NCBI RefSeq assembly: GCF_012726235.1
Contig: NZ_JAASAH010000007.1
Coordinates: 186,001-250,000 of the forward strand
Source: Streptomyces sp. HNM0574
GTDB taxonomy: Bacteria; Actinomycetota; Actinomycetes; Streptomycetales; Streptomycetaceae
DNA: 64,000 nucleotides
Reading direction: 5' to 3'
In this document: one piece after another, positions 1-8,326 of the stretch
Layout: every line of letters begins with the position of its first letter
How positions within the stretch are numbered: position 1 is the first letter of the stretch
Made by a program: the position numbers and the translations under genes
Notes under the pieces: model-generated
Database searches by the model: none
Told to the model about the DNA's origin: nothing
The model's input: only the letters and a program-made list of their open reading frames with translations

Positions 1-1
1 G

Positions 2-775
2 GCCGAAACCATCCGGCAGGCCGGTCTGTATCTGGCGCACACCGAGTTCGACGTCCCCGTCGGCCACACCTTCCTGCTGCGCCGGATGGACTTCACCACC
101 GTCGACGCGCAGCTCGCCATCGGCATCAAGCCCACCGACATCACGCTCGACGCCACCCTGGAGCGCGTCCGGAGCAGCCGTACCTCCACCGTCGTCGAGC
201 TGCGCTTCACCATCCGCCGCGACGACCGCCTCGTCGCCACCGGGGGCGGCGAGTTCACCTGCCTCTCCCCGGCCGTCTACCGGCGCATCCGCGGCTCGTA
301 CGAGCGCGCCGACCTGCGCACCATGAGCAACCGGGACGCCCCGGCCCCCGTCCCCGCCGAACTCGTGGGCCGGCAGGCGGAGAAGGACGTGGTGCTCGCC
401 GCCACCGACACCCCCCGCCGCTGGACGGTCAGTCCGGACTGGCGCAACGCCGTCCTCTTCGACCACGGCGGCGACCACATACCCGGCATGGTGCTGCTGG
501 AGGCGGCGCGCCAGGCGGCGCACACCCTGATCGCCCCCGCCGGCGGTCGCCCGCTCGCCGCTTCCGTCCACTTCGAGCGGTACGCCGAACTCCACGCCCC
601 CTGCACCGTCGAGGCCGACTGGCAGGGAGCTCCGGGCCCGCACGGGACGGTCGGGATCGTCGGGCGCCAGGCGGGGGAGACGGTGTTCACCGGCACCGTC
701 TCGGGAGCCGGGGCGGTCGAGGGCCCCGCCGAGCCGCCCGCCGCGGGCGGGGAGGACGCGCCGCCGCAGGCGTGA
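2..775 (+). CDS. AfsA-type (A-factor/butyrolactone) hotdog protein, 5' end missing
   Basis: The reading frame is open from the first bases of the window, so the true start lies upstream and about 257 C-terminal residues are present. It resembles the AfsA/ScbA family, double-hotdog proteins that condense a beta-keto acyl chain with a glycerol derivative in gamma-butyrolactone signal synthesis. The last third has the family-like stretch 'PGMVLLEAARQAAH', and an equivalent 'ETIRQAGLYLAH' lies at the window edge, consistent with two hotdog repeats. The tail is Ala/Pro/Gly-rich. The next gene is a TetR protein, but it does not look like a butyrolactone receptor. AfsA-type domains also occur in other biosynthetic clusters, so the exact product is uncertain. 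Confidence 0.8.
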   Translation, partial: AETIRQAGLYLAHTEFDVPVGHTFLLRRMDFTTVDAQLAIGIKPTDITLDATLERVRSSRTSTVVELRFTIRRDDRLVATGGGEFTCLSPAVYRRIRGSYERADLRTMSNRDAPAPVPAELVGRQAEKDVVLAATDTPRRWTVSPDWRNAVLFDHGGDHIPGMVLLEAARQAAHTLIAPAGGRPLAASVHFERYAELHAPCTVEADWQGAPGPHGTVGIVGRQAGETVFTGTVSGAGAVEGPAEPPAAGGEDAPPQA

Positions 776-964
776 CGCACGTATCCGGTCCGCGGGGGTG
801 ACCGGGCACCAACGACGGCGGACGTCCGCACCCTGACGGCAACCGTGAGGGGCGCCGACGCCCACCCCCTCCTGCACCGCCCCGCGCCCTGCTGCCCCAC
901 CAGCAGGGCGCTTTCCTGTGTTCCAACTCCCCTGCGCCAGTGGCCGGTTGGCTCGTTCCGGACT

Positions 965-994
965 CTGGACGGGGGTCGGCCGTGCGGCTAAGGT
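965..994 (+). promoter_or_regulatory. Putative promoter of the TetR gene (leaderless)
   Basis: CTGGAC (965-970) and TAAGGT (989-994) are separated by 18 bp. The predicted transcription start is at or next to ATG 1002, suggesting a leaderless message. This is read by eye only. Confidence 0.4.
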
Positions 995-1001
995 TCTGGC
1001 C

Positions 1002-1667
1002 ATGCGGTCAGAAAATCAACCGGGTGGACAGCACGGTTCCCGGGGGGACGCGGAGCGCTCGTTCATCGAGCGGGCCCGCCGCGCCCAGATCGTCGAGGCC
1101 GCCGTCGAGGTCATTGCGGCACGGGGGTTCGCAAGGGCCTCGCTCGCCCGGATCGCCGAGCGGGCGGGCATCAGCAAGGGCGTCATCTCGTACCACTTCG
1201 CGGGCAAGAGCGAGTTGATCGAGCAGCTCGTGCGGCAGGTGTACGAGCGGATCGGCGTCTTCGTGGCGGAGCGGCTGGAGGGACAGTCCGTCTCCGCCGC
1301 GTGGATCCGGCTCTACGTGTCGTCACTCGCCACGTACATGCAGGGCCACCGCGTCCAACTCGCCGCGCTCGGCGAGATCTTCGGCAACTACCGCACGCCG
1401 GAGGGCGAGCTCCGGTACGGCGTGGCCTCCAGCGAGGAGATGTACCAGGGGCTGGAGGCGGCCTTCCGCGAGGGCCAGGCGAACGGGGAGTTCCGGGAGT
1501 TCGACACCCGGGTGATGGCCGTGACCTTCCAGTCCTCGGTCGACTCGATGTTCGCCTACTGGATGACGTACCCGGAGCGGGACCTCACCGCGTACGCGCG
1601 GGAGCTCGCCGGCCTCTTCGTCCACGCCATGTGCCTGCCCGGCCGGCAGGAGACCACGGGCACCTGA
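1002..1667 (+). CDS. TetR-family transcriptional regulator
   Basis: 221 residues. The N-terminal helix-turn-helix is clear at about residues 25-70 ('RRAQIVEAAVEVIAARG' then 'IAERAGISKGVISYHFAGKSELI'). The C-terminal half is a generic TetR ligand/dimer domain. I chose ATG 1002 over the longer upstream frame because a promoter-like CTGGAC-N18-TAAGGT ends eight bases before it and no good ribosome site precedes the upstream codons, so the mRNA may be leaderless. The acyltransferase gene starts 36 bases downstream and is the likely target or operon partner. It lacks the typical N-terminal sequence of ScbR-type butyrolactone receptors despite lying next to an afsA-like gene. Confidence 0.88.
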   Translation: MRSENQPGGQHGSRGDAERSFIERARRAQIVEAAVEVIAARGFARASLARIAERAGISKGVISYHFAGKSELIEQLVRQVYERIGVFVAERLEGQSVSAAWIRLYVSSLATYMQGHRVQLAALGEIFGNYRTPEGELRYGVASSEEMYQGLEAAFREGQANGEFREFDTRVMAVTFQSSVDSMFAYWMTYPERDLTAYARELAGLFVHAMCLPGRQETTGT

Positions 1668-1703
1668 GCCCGCACCACACCATCGCATCGCACGGGGGAG
1701 ACG

Positions 1704-2867
1704 ATGACGGACGACGTACGCACACCGCCCGCGGCCGGGCCCGTACCCGCGTCCGCGCCGCGCCTGCCGCACCTCGACAACCTGCGCATCGCGCTCACCG
1801 CGCTGGTGGTCCTGCACCACGCCGCCGTGACCTACGGCAACATCCCCGTCTGGTATTACACCGAGCCCGCCAAGGACGCCTCCGGCGGGATGCTGGACCT
1901 GTTCGTCATGGTCAACCAGGCGTTCTTCATGGGCTTCTTCTTCCTGATCGCCGGGTACTTCACGCCCGGCTCGCACGACCGCAAGGGCGGCCGCGCGTTC
2001 TTCCGGGACCGGCTGAAGCGGCTCGGCATCCCGCTGCTGGCCTTCGTCCTCGTCCTCCGCCCGCTGGTGAACTTCTCCGGCTACCAGACGATCCGGGACG
2101 CGGCGGCCGCGAAGGGCGAGGAGTTCCCGTACTGGCTCTACTACCTGGTCAGTTGGGACCCGGGCCCGATGTGGTTCGTCGAGGTGCTGCTCCTGCTCAG
2201 CCTCGGCTACGTCCTCCTGCGGCGACGGCGTGACCGCGGGGCCGCCCAGGCCCCGCGGCCCGGCCCGCCGCGGCCGCGTACGGTGCTCGCCTTCGGCGCC
2301 GGGCTGGCGCTCGTCACCTGGCTCTGGCGGATGGTGCTGCCGATGGGCGCGTACATCCCCGTCCTCGGGCTGCCGACGCCCGGCTACCTGCCGCAGTACG
2401 TGAGCTTCTTCGCCGTCGGCGTGCTCGCGTTCCGGCGCGGGTGGGCGGGGGCGCTGTCCCGTCGCGCGGGGTATGCGGGCGCCGCGGTCGCCGTGCTCGC
2501 CACGCTCGCGTACCTCCCGGTCGTGCTCGGCGCGCGGGACGCGGACCTCGCGGGCTTCGGTACGTGGCAGTCGGCGGCGGCGTCCCTGTGGGAGTCCGCG
2601 TTCGCGATCGGGGCGGTGCTCGCGCTGACCGTCCTCTTCCGCGAACGCTTCGCCGCCCAGGGCCCGTTCCGCACCTACCTCACCCGACACGCCTTCACCG
2701 TCTACCTCATCCACCCGCTCGTCCTCGTCGCCCTCGCCCTCCTGCTGGCCGGCGTGCAGGCCCCGGCCCTGGCCAAGTTCGCCCTCCTCGCCGCCCTGGC
2801 CCTCCCCCTGTGCTGGGCCGCCGCCTGGGCAGTACGCCACCTGCCCGGGGCCGACCGGGTGCTGTGA
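1704..2867 (+). CDS. Acyltransferase family 3 integral membrane protein
   Basis: 387 residues starting at an ATG preceded by GGGGGAGACG. It has the acyltransferase-3 layout: an N-terminal 'HLDNLRIALTALVVLHHAAV' segment with the conserved early His region, about ten hydrophobic helices, and a C-terminal 'TRHAFTVYLIHPLVL' stretch typical of the family. Members transfer acyl groups to extracytoplasmic sugars, glucans or lipids; relatives include the OpgC/MdoC type. The gene lies 36 bases after the TetR regulator in the same direction, so it is probably in its operon or under its control. The substrate cannot be predicted from the sequence. Confidence 0.85.
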   Translation: MTDDVRTPPAAGPVPASAPRLPHLDNLRIALTALVVLHHAAVTYGNIPVWYYTEPAKDASGGMLDLFVMVNQAFFMGFFFLIAGYFTPGSHDRKGGRAFFRDRLKRLGIPLLAFVLVLRPLVNFSGYQTIRDAAAAKGEEFPYWLYYLVSWDPGPMWFVEVLLLLSLGYVLLRRRRDRGAAQAPRPGPPRPRTVLAFGAGLALVTWLWRMVLPMGAYIPVLGLPTPGYLPQYVSFFAVGVLAFRRGWAGALSRRAGYAGAAVAVLATLAYLPVVLGARDADLAGFGTWQSAAASLWESAFAIGAVLALTVLFRERFAAQGPFRTYLTRHAFTVYLIHPLVLVALALLLAGVQAPALAKFALLAALALPLCWAAAWAVRHLPGADRVL

Positions 2868-2880
2868 CGGGCGGGGGCCG

Positions 2881-3411
2881 TCAGGAAGACTCACTCCACT
2901 CGGTGGCGAGCGCGAGCCCGTAGGCGACGCGTGCGTCCAACCGCCGTGGCCGGAACCGGAATCCGGACGCGTCGCGACGGTCCATCACCCAGCCCGACCC
3001 GGTCCCGGGACCGCTGCCGAACCACCGCACACGGCCGGGCTTTCCGGCCCCGTCCAGCGTCCCGCCCTCCCACCAGGAGGCGACGGACAGCACGAGCCAG
3101 AGCGGGGCCCAGACCGGAAACAGCAGCACGCACCACAGCCACGCGTACCAGGTCCCCGAGCGCCCCACGTACCTCGCCCCGGACGCCAACCGCACCGTCC
3201 ACCGCTTCCGCCGCGGCCACGGCAGCACCCGCCCCGGCCGGAACCCGATCCACGCCAGCGGCTCCCCGCCGGGCCCCTCCAGCACGAAGTCCCGTACGGG
3301 ACGGCCTGGTTGAGCGGGCCCGACGCCGTCCTCGGCCACGGCCCGCAGGCACCCGGGCGGGAACCCGCCCGTCACCGGCCGCCCGGATCTCCAGCTGCCG
3401 CGCATCACCAC
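2881..3411 (-). CDS. Small membrane protein of unknown function
   Basis: Up to 176 residues from GTG 3411 (ATG 3405 is an alternative). The N-terminal half is polar with many Gly, Pro and Arg. A strongly hydrophobic aromatic segment, 'WYAWLWCVLLFPVWAPLWLV', forms one long or two tightly packed transmembrane helices near residues 90-115, followed by a basic Trp/Gly-rich tail. It sits 36 bases downstream of the formamidase-like gene, in the same reading frame after its stop, and shows no clear ribosome site. I recognise no family. It may be co-transcribed with the hydrolase. Confidence 0.55.
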   Translation of the reverse strand: MVMRGSWRSGRPVTGGFPPGCLRAVAEDGVGPAQPGRPVRDFVLEGPGGEPLAWIGFRPGRVLPWPRRKRWTVRLASGARYVGRSGTWYAWLWCVLLFPVWAPLWLVLSVASWWEGGTLDGAGKPGRVRWFGSGPGTGSGWVMDRRDASGFRFRPRRLDARVAYGLALATEWSESS

Positions 3412-3447
3412 CCGGAGCGGGGGCCACGCGGAAGGACAGCGGCGGGC

Positions 3448-4140
3448 TCACCCGTTCCAGATCGCGTCCACGAGGACGCCGTACGGGGCCGTGTGCGGGT
3501 GGAACATCGTGAAGTGGTCGATGCCGGGGAGGAGGTGGAGGCGGGTGCCCCAGTTGTTGGTGTAGCGGCGGGAGAGGTCGAGGGGGACGTCCTCGTCGGC
3601 GGTGCCGTGCAGGATCTCGACGGGGACGCGGGGGAGGAGACGCATGGGGTCGGCCTCCGGCAGCAGGTCCGCGACGCGCTCCTCGCCGCCGAGGAACTCG
3701 GCCACCGCCCCGTCGCTGAGCCGCAGTTCGTGCGCCCGCCGCAGATCGGCGACGGGCGCGACGGCGATCACCCGCCCGGCCGCGTGCTCCCGCCGGGCCG
3801 CCGCGCACAGCGCGAGGTGCCCGCCCGCCGAGTGGCCGAGCAGCACGTTCGGGGCGGCGCCGAGCGCGTCGAGCGCCGCGTCGACGTCCTCCCCCGTCGC
3901 CGGCCAGCCGCCGCCCCCGCCCGCGCGCCGGTACTCGACGAGCGCGACCCGCGCCCCGGCCTCCGCCAGCGCGACCGCGAACGGGGCGAGGTAGCCGCGG
4001 TCGTACCGCTCCCGCCAGTAGCCGCCGTGCAGCACGGTGACCTGCGGGCCCGTGCCCGCGCCCTCGTACAGGTCGACGACCTGGGACGGGTGGTCGCCGT
4101 AGCGCACCGTACGGTCCGGCCCCCGGGTCTGCTCGTTCAC
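3448..4140 (-). CDS. Alpha/beta hydrolase, probable kynurenine formamidase
   Basis: 230 residues from GTG 4140, with a GAGGGGAGC ribosome site. It is an alpha/beta hydrolase with the HGGYW oxyanion motif (38-42) characteristic of eukaryote-like arylformamidases, a GHSAG nucleophile elbow (Ser104), an acid in 'HGTADED' (about 181-183) and a His at about 208. The upstream neighbours on the same strand are kynureninase and tryptophan 2,3-dioxygenase, so hydrolysis of N-formylkynurenine to kynurenine is the obvious role. A strong hairpin separates it from kynU, so it may be transcribed separately. The alternative is a generic carboxylesterase. Confidence 0.78.
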   Translation of the reverse strand: MNEQTRGPDRTVRYGDHPSQVVDLYEGAGTGPQVTVLHGGYWRERYDRGYLAPFAVALAEAGARVALVEYRRAGGGGGWPATGEDVDAALDALGAAPNVLLGHSAGGHLALCAAARREHAAGRVIAVAPVADLRRAHELRLSDGAVAEFLGGEERVADLLPEADPMRLLPRVPVEILHGTADEDVPLDLSRRYTNNWGTRLHLLPGIDHFTMFHPHTAPYGVLVDAIWNG

Positions 4141-4245
4141 GCCCCGCTCCCCTCGTTCACCACGTGTACCCCGTTCAACTCGCGCCCGCCGTATGCGGGT
4201 TGACGATCACAGACCTGCCCCGCCGCGGCCCGGCGTACGCGGCGC

Positions 4246-4275
4246 CGGAGGCCGGGGCGCCGGCCCCGGCCTCCG
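4246..4275 (-). terminator. Hairpin after kynU
   Basis: A perfect 13-bp stem (4246-4258 with 4263-4275, loop of four) lies 11 bases past the kynU stop. There is no long T-run, as is common in streptomycetes. It separates the kynA-kynU pair from the formamidase-like gene. Confidence 0.65.
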
Positions 4276-4286
4276 TTCACCACGCG

Positions 4287-5549
4287 TCAGGGCCGCTCGC
4301 GCAGCACCTCGCCCAGCACCCGGGCCGCCGCCTCGACGTCGGCGAAGGAGGTGTAGAGCGGGGTGAAGCCGAAGCGGAGGACGCCGGGGTGCCGGAAGTC
4401 GCCGACGACGCCGCGCGCGATCAGCTCCTTCATCACCGGCCCCGCCTCGTCCTCGTCGGCGCACAGCAGCGAGACCTGGCTGCCGCGCCGCGCGTGCTCC
4501 CCCGGCGTCACGGACGTCAGCCGCCCGGCCGGGACGTGCGCCTCGACGCGGCGCAGGAAGAAGTCCGTCAGCGCGAGGCTCTTCTCCCGCACCTGGACCA
4601 TGGCCGCGCCGCCGTACGCGTCGACGCGTTCCCAGACCTTGAGGGACTCCTCCAGCGCGAGCAGCGAGAGGATGTCCGGGGTGCCGACGCGGCCGCGCGC
4701 GATCCCCTCGGCCGGAACGTACCCCTCCGCCATCGCGAAGGGTTCGCTGTGCGAATTCCAGCCGGGCAGCGGGGAGTCGAAGCGCGGCTGGAGGTCACGG
4801 CGCACGTAGAGGAACGCCGGCGACCCGGGACCGCCGTTGAGGTACTTGTACGTGCAGCCCACGGCGAAGTCCGCGCCCGAGGCGTCCAGCCCGACCGGCA
4901 GCGCGCCCGCGCTGTGGCACAGGTCCCAGACGGCGCGGGCACCCGCGCGGTGCAGGGCCGCGGTGATGCCGGGCAGGTCGTGCAGCTCGCCGGTGCGGTA
5001 GTCGACGTGGTTGACCAGCGCGGCGGCCGTCGCCGGACCGGCCTCCCCGGCGATCTCGCCCGCCGGGACGGCGCGCAGCCGGGCGCCGGTGAGCCGCGCC
5101 GCGGACTCGGCGATGTACCCGTCGGAGGGGAACGTCGTCGCGTCCACCAGGATCTCCGCGCGCCCCGGATCGTCCTCACGGGCCAGGCGTACGGCTCCGA
5201 CCAGCGCCTTCAGCACGTTGACGCTCGTCGAGTCGGCGACGACGACCTGCCCGGCGGCCGCGCCGACCAGCGGCGCGACCCGCTCCCCGACCCGCTCGGG
5301 CGCCTCCCACCAGCCGGACTCCGTCCACGACCGGATGCGCATCCGGCCCCACTCGCGCTCGACGACGTCCGCCAGCCGGGCCGGGACGGAGCGCGGCAGC
5401 GCGCCCAGCGAGTTGCCGTCGAGATAGACGACCGGGGTGCCGTCCTCGTCGCCGTCCAGGACGAACTCCTCGCGCAGCGCGCGCAGTTCGTCGGCCGCGT
5501 CCAGCCGCGCGGCCTCGTCCTCCACCCGGGTTCCGCGCTCTTCAGACAT
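4287..5549 (-). CDS. kynU: Kynureninase
   Basis: 420 residues, close to the usual bacterial length. It is a PLP enzyme that cleaves L-kynurenine to anthranilate and alanine. Visible signatures are the early 'VYLDGNSLG' motif, 'DLCHSAGALPV' (PLP-contacting Asp/His region) and the Schiff-base lysine in 'TYKYLNGGPG' (K235). The start is ATG 5549, not the in-frame upstream codon at 5582, because this ATG overlaps the tryptophan dioxygenase stop by eight bases, giving translational coupling. Together with the upstream dioxygenase and the nearby formamidase-like hydrolase it completes tryptophan to anthranilate. No kynurenine 3-monooxygenase is in view. Confidence 0.95.
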   Translation of the reverse strand: MSEERGTRVEDEAARLDAADELRALREEFVLDGDEDGTPVVYLDGNSLGALPRSVPARLADVVEREWGRMRIRSWTESGWWEAPERVGERVAPLVGAAAGQVVVADSTSVNVLKALVGAVRLAREDDPGRAEILVDATTFPSDGYIAESAARLTGARLRAVPAGEIAGEAGPATAAALVNHVDYRTGELHDLPGITAALHRAGARAVWDLCHSAGALPVGLDASGADFAVGCTYKYLNGGPGSPAFLYVRRDLQPRFDSPLPGWNSHSEPFAMAEGYVPAEGIARGRVGTPDILSLLALEESLKVWERVDAYGGAAMVQVREKSLALTDFFLRRVEAHVPAGRLTSVTPGEHARRGSQVSLLCADEDEAGPVMKELIARGVVGDFRHPGVLRFGFTPLYTSFADVEAAARVLGEVLRERP

Positions 5550-6399
5550 AGCTGCGCGCCGTCCACAGCTCGGGGAAGACATTCTTCGCGGCGCGCTTCT
5601 CCAGCCACGCGACGCCGGCGGAGCCGCCGGTTCCGACCTTGGAGCCCATGGCCCGCCGGGTGGCGACGAGATGATCGTTCCGCCATCGCCACACCAGCTC
5701 GGCGACCTCGGTCAGCGCCTCGCCGAGCCGTACGGCCTCGCCTTCCGGTTCCTCGGCCGCCCGCCGGTAGACGTCCGCCCAGACGGCCTCGACCTCGGGG
5801 TCGGGCTCGTACTTCTGGGCGACGTCGCGCCGCAGCACCCGTTCCGGAACGCTCTCGCCGCGGCGGGCGAGGAAGCGCAGCACCTCGTCGTAGAGGCTCG
5901 GCTCGTGCAGCGCCTTCTCCAGCTCGGCGTGCACCCGCGGCACCCCGCGGTGCGGCACGAGCATGGACGCCGACTTCTCCCCGAGCAGGAACTCCAGCCG
6001 CCGGTACATCGCCGACTGGAACCCCGACCCCTCGCCGAGCGCGCTGCGGTACGCGTTGAACTGGGCGGGCGTGAGGTGCGCGAGCGGCTGCCAGGAGGCG
6101 TTGAGCGACTCCAGCTCGTAGGTGGAACGCTTCAGCGCCGCGAGCGCGCCCGGCAGGTCGTCCCGCCGCAGCGCGTCGGAGGCGGTGTGCCACTCGTGCA
6201 CGATGACGGTGAACCACAGCTCCATGACCTGCGTCGTGACGAGGAAGACCATCTCGCCCGGGTCGTCGCTGAGCGGGTGCTGAAGGTGGGTGAGGACGTC
6301 CGCCTGGACGTAGTCCTCGTACGGGGTGGTACCGGCGAAGTCCAGATGGGGGGCGGCCTCCGGACCGCCGGTCTGCTGGACGCCAGAGGTGTGCGACAT
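5542..6399 (-). CDS. kynA: Tryptophan 2,3-dioxygenase
   Basis: 285 residues from ATG 6399, which has an excellent GAGGAGA ribosome site; the longer frame to 6528 has none. The protein is a heme dioxygenase that opens the indole ring of L-tryptophan to give N-formylkynurenine. Recognisable family segments are 'FLVTTQVMELWFTVIVHEW' (distal helix), 'FQSAMYRRLEFLLG' and 'LVWRWRNDHLVATRRAMG', which holds the proximal heme His, with 'GSKVGTGGSAGV' completing the active site. Its stop overlaps the kynU start. It is probably the first gene of the catabolic transcript, whose promoter should lie in 6400-6560. Confidence 0.95.
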   Translation of the reverse strand: MSHTSGVQQTGGPEAAPHLDFAGTTPYEDYVQADVLTHLQHPLSDDPGEMVFLVTTQVMELWFTVIVHEWHTASDALRRDDLPGALAALKRSTYELESLNASWQPLAHLTPAQFNAYRSALGEGSGFQSAMYRRLEFLLGEKSASMLVPHRGVPRVHAELEKALHEPSLYDEVLRFLARRGESVPERVLRRDVAQKYEPDPEVEAVWADVYRRAAEEPEGEAVRLGEALTEVAELVWRWRNDHLVATRRAMGSKVGTGGSAGVAWLEKRAAKNVFPELWTARSYV

Positions 6400-6562
6400 C
6401 GCTGTCTCCTCGACCTGAGCTACCGGGTAGCGGTCCGCTCCTTCCCCCGTCGACGGTGGAGCCCCGGTCCCCTCGGGCCCGTGCGTTTCTCCGGCATCTT
6501 CACGTGCCGTCGGCATCTTCGGGCCCACGCAGCATCATCGGCGAGACGGTCGAACACGCGCA

Positions 6563-6593
6563 AGGGCTGCCCGGACGGATGCCGGGCAGCCCT
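6563..6593 (-). terminator. Terminator hairpin between DUF3151 gene and kynA
   Basis: A perfect 12-bp inverted repeat (AGGGCTGCCCGG at 6563-6574 and its complement at 6582-6593, loop of seven) lies 37 bases after the DUF3151 stop on the minus strand. It insulates that gene from the kynurenine genes. Confidence 0.7.
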
Positions 6594-6629
6594 GTGCCGG
6601 TCAGCGGCTCGCGGGAGCCGGCGGACCTG

Positions 6630-7043
6630 TCAGCCGAGGGTCTCGGCCGCGGTCGGCGAGCTGTCCTTGAGGAACTCGGAGCAGCGCTGGTACTCCTCCT
6701 CCTCGCCGATCGCCTGCGCGGCGCGGGCCAGCGCGTGCAGCGCCCGCAGGAAGCCGCGGTTCGGCTCGTGCTCGAACGGGACGGGGCCGTGCCCCTTCCA
6801 GCCGCTGCGGCGGAGCGCGTCGAGGCCACGGTGGTAACCGGTGCGCGCGTACGCGTAGCTCTCGACGACCCGGCCGCCCTCGAAGGCGTCGTCCGCGAGC
6901 TGCGCCCAGGCGAGCGAGGAGGTCGGGTACTTCCCGGCGACCTCGGCCGGGTCCGTCCCGGCCGCCAGCGCCTCGCGCGGCTCCGGGTCGTCGGGGAGGT
7001 GGGTCGGGGGCGGTCCCCCGAGCAGGTTCTCGTGAATGGCCAT
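6630..7043 (-). CDS. DUF3151 family protein
   Basis: 137 residues from ATG 7043. This is a small soluble actinobacterial protein of the DUF3151 type, recognised by the opening 'NLLGGPPPTHLPDDPEP' and the core 'SSLAWAQLADDAF', 'SYAYARTGYHRGLDALRR' and 'PNRGFLRALHALARAA'. The helical repeat-like composition resembles a small TPR-like fold, but that is my inference. No catalytic motif is evident. It lies between fba and the kynurenine genes on the same strand, with hairpins on both sides, so it is probably transcribed alone. Confidence 0.85.
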   Translation of the reverse strand: MAIHENLLGGPPPTHLPDDPEPREALAAGTDPAEVAGKYPTSSLAWAQLADDAFEGGRVVESYAYARTGYHRGLDALRRSGWKGHGPVPFEHEPNRGFLRALHALARAAQAIGEEEEYQRCSEFLKDSSPTAAETLG

Positions 7044-7113
7044 GGTGCCCAGTCTGCCTCTTCGCCCTAACGCCACGGTAAGCACCGCCCGCCCCGGCGG
7101 CCCGGAGACGCGT

Positions 7114-7147
7114 ACGGGCCCGGACGCGGTGCGGCGTCCGGGCCCGT
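7114..7147 (-). terminator. Terminator hairpin after fba
   Basis: A perfect 14-bp stem (7114-7127 with 7134-7147, loop of six) starts 19 bases past the fba stop codon on the minus strand. Confidence 0.75.
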
Positions 7148-7166
7148 GCGCGGGAGGCTCAGGGGG

Positions 7167-8189
7167 TCACTTCAGCTTGGTGCCCGCGGAGCGCAGGGAG
7201 ACGCAGGCCTGCTGGACGCGCTCGGCCATGCCCTTCTCGGCGGCCTTGCCCCAGCTGCGCGGGTCGTAGACCTTCTTGTTGCCGACCTCGCCGTCGACCT
7301 TCAGCACACCGTCGTAGTTGCGGAACATGTGGTCCACGACGGGGCGGGTGAAGGCGTACTGGGTGTCGGTGTCGAGGTTCATCTTGACGACGCCGTTCTC
7401 CAGGGCCGTCGCGATCTCCTCGTCCGTGGAGCCGGAGCCGCCGTGGAAGACGAAGTCGAACGGGGACGCCTGGCCGAACTTCGCGGCGACGCCCTCCTGG
7501 AGGTCCTTCAGCAGCTCGGGGCGGAGCACGACGTTGCCCGGCTTGTAGACACCGTGCACGTTGCCGAAGGAGGCGGCCAGCAGGTACCGGCCCTTCTCGC
7601 CCAGGCCGAGCGCCTCGGCGGTGCGGATGGCGTCGTCGACGGTGGTGTACAGCTCGTCGTTGATCTCGTGCGTGACGCCGTCCTCCTCGCCGCCGGTCGG
7701 GGTGATCTCGACCTCGAGGATGATCTTCGCGGCGGCGGCCCGGGCGAGCAGCTCCTGGCCGATCTCAAGGTTGTCCTTGAGGTTCTCCGCCGAGCCGTCC
7801 CACATGTGCGACTGGAAGAGCGGGTTCTGCCCGGCGTCCACGCGCTCCTTGGAGACCGCCAGCAGCGGACGGACGTAGCCGTCCAGCTTGTCCTTGGGGC
7901 AGTGGTCGGTGTGCAGCGCGATGTTGACCGGGTACTTCTTCGCGACGATGTGCGCGAACTCCGCCAGCGCCACCGCACCGCTGACCATGTCCTTGCTGTA
8001 CTGGCCGCCCAGGAACTCCGCACCACCCGTCGAGATCTGGATGATGCCGTCGCTCTCCGCCTCGGCGAAACCGCGGAGCGCGGCGTGCAGCGTCTGCGTC
8101 GAGGTGACGTTGATGGCGGGGTAGGCGAACTTGCCTGCCTTCGCCCGGTCGAGCATCTCGGTGTAGACCTCGGGGGTTGCGATGGGCAT
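7167..8189 (-). CDS. fba: Class II fructose-bisphosphate aldolase
   Basis: 340 residues from ATG 8189 with an AAGGAG site. It cleaves fructose 1,6-bisphosphate to the two triose phosphates in glycolysis and works in reverse in gluconeogenesis. The class II metal-dependent signatures are present: 'ALHTDHCPKDKLDG' (zinc His at about 96), 'LEVEITPTGGEEDG' with Glu and acid residues, 'ASFGNVHGVYKPG' (zinc His) and the phosphate-binding 'FVFHGGSGST'. It is monocistronic between a terminator and a 243-bp upstream region that holds a hairpin and a parS-like site. This is a highly conserved core gene. Confidence 0.97.
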   Translation of the reverse strand: MPIATPEVYTEMLDRAKAGKFAYPAINVTSTQTLHAALRGFAEAESDGIIQISTGGAEFLGGQYSKDMVSGAVALAEFAHIVAKKYPVNIALHTDHCPKDKLDGYVRPLLAVSKERVDAGQNPLFQSHMWDGSAENLKDNLEIGQELLARAAAAKIILEVEITPTGGEEDGVTHEINDELYTTVDDAIRTAEALGLGEKGRYLLAASFGNVHGVYKPGNVVLRPELLKDLQEGVAAKFGQASPFDFVFHGGSGSTDEEIATALENGVVKMNLDTDTQYAFTRPVVDHMFRNYDGVLKVDGEVGNKKVYDPRSWGKAAEKGMAERVQQACVSLRSAGTKLK

Positions 8190-8248
8190 CTGTCCGCTCC
8201 TTGGATTTGTGCGGGTTCGGCTTCGGTATCGGCTTCGGATTCAGCTCA

Positions 8249-8273
8249 ACGGAACGACGTCATCGTCCGTTCC
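8249..8273 (-). promoter_or_regulatory. Inverted repeat in the fba promoter/leader
   Basis: AACGGA at 8249-8254 and TCCGTT at 8267-8272 form an imperfect stem, with GGAACG/CGTTCC (8251-8256, 8268-8273) offset by two. It lies 60 bases upstream of the fba start and could be an operator or a leader hairpin. Only the symmetry is seen; the role is unknown. Confidence 0.3.
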
Positions 8274-8326
8274 ATCTTCCCAGACGCCCTCCCGTGCTCC
8301 GGGCCCAGGAGCACCCGGGGCCCGGC

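Noticed and set aside
918..1001. Upstream extension of the TetR protein to 918
   Set aside because: It has no ribosome site, is unlike TetR N-termini, and would include the predicted promoter.
1002..1667. TetR gene considered as a butyrolactone receptor (ScbR/ArpA type)
   Set aside because: The N-terminus and ligand domain do not resemble receptor sequences as I know them. Proximity to the afsA-like gene alone is weak evidence.
4164..6059. Long plus-strand open frame opposite kynU and kynA
   Set aside because: Shadow of high-GC third-position bias. Its protein is low-complexity and the minus strand encodes clear kynureninase and dioxygenase.
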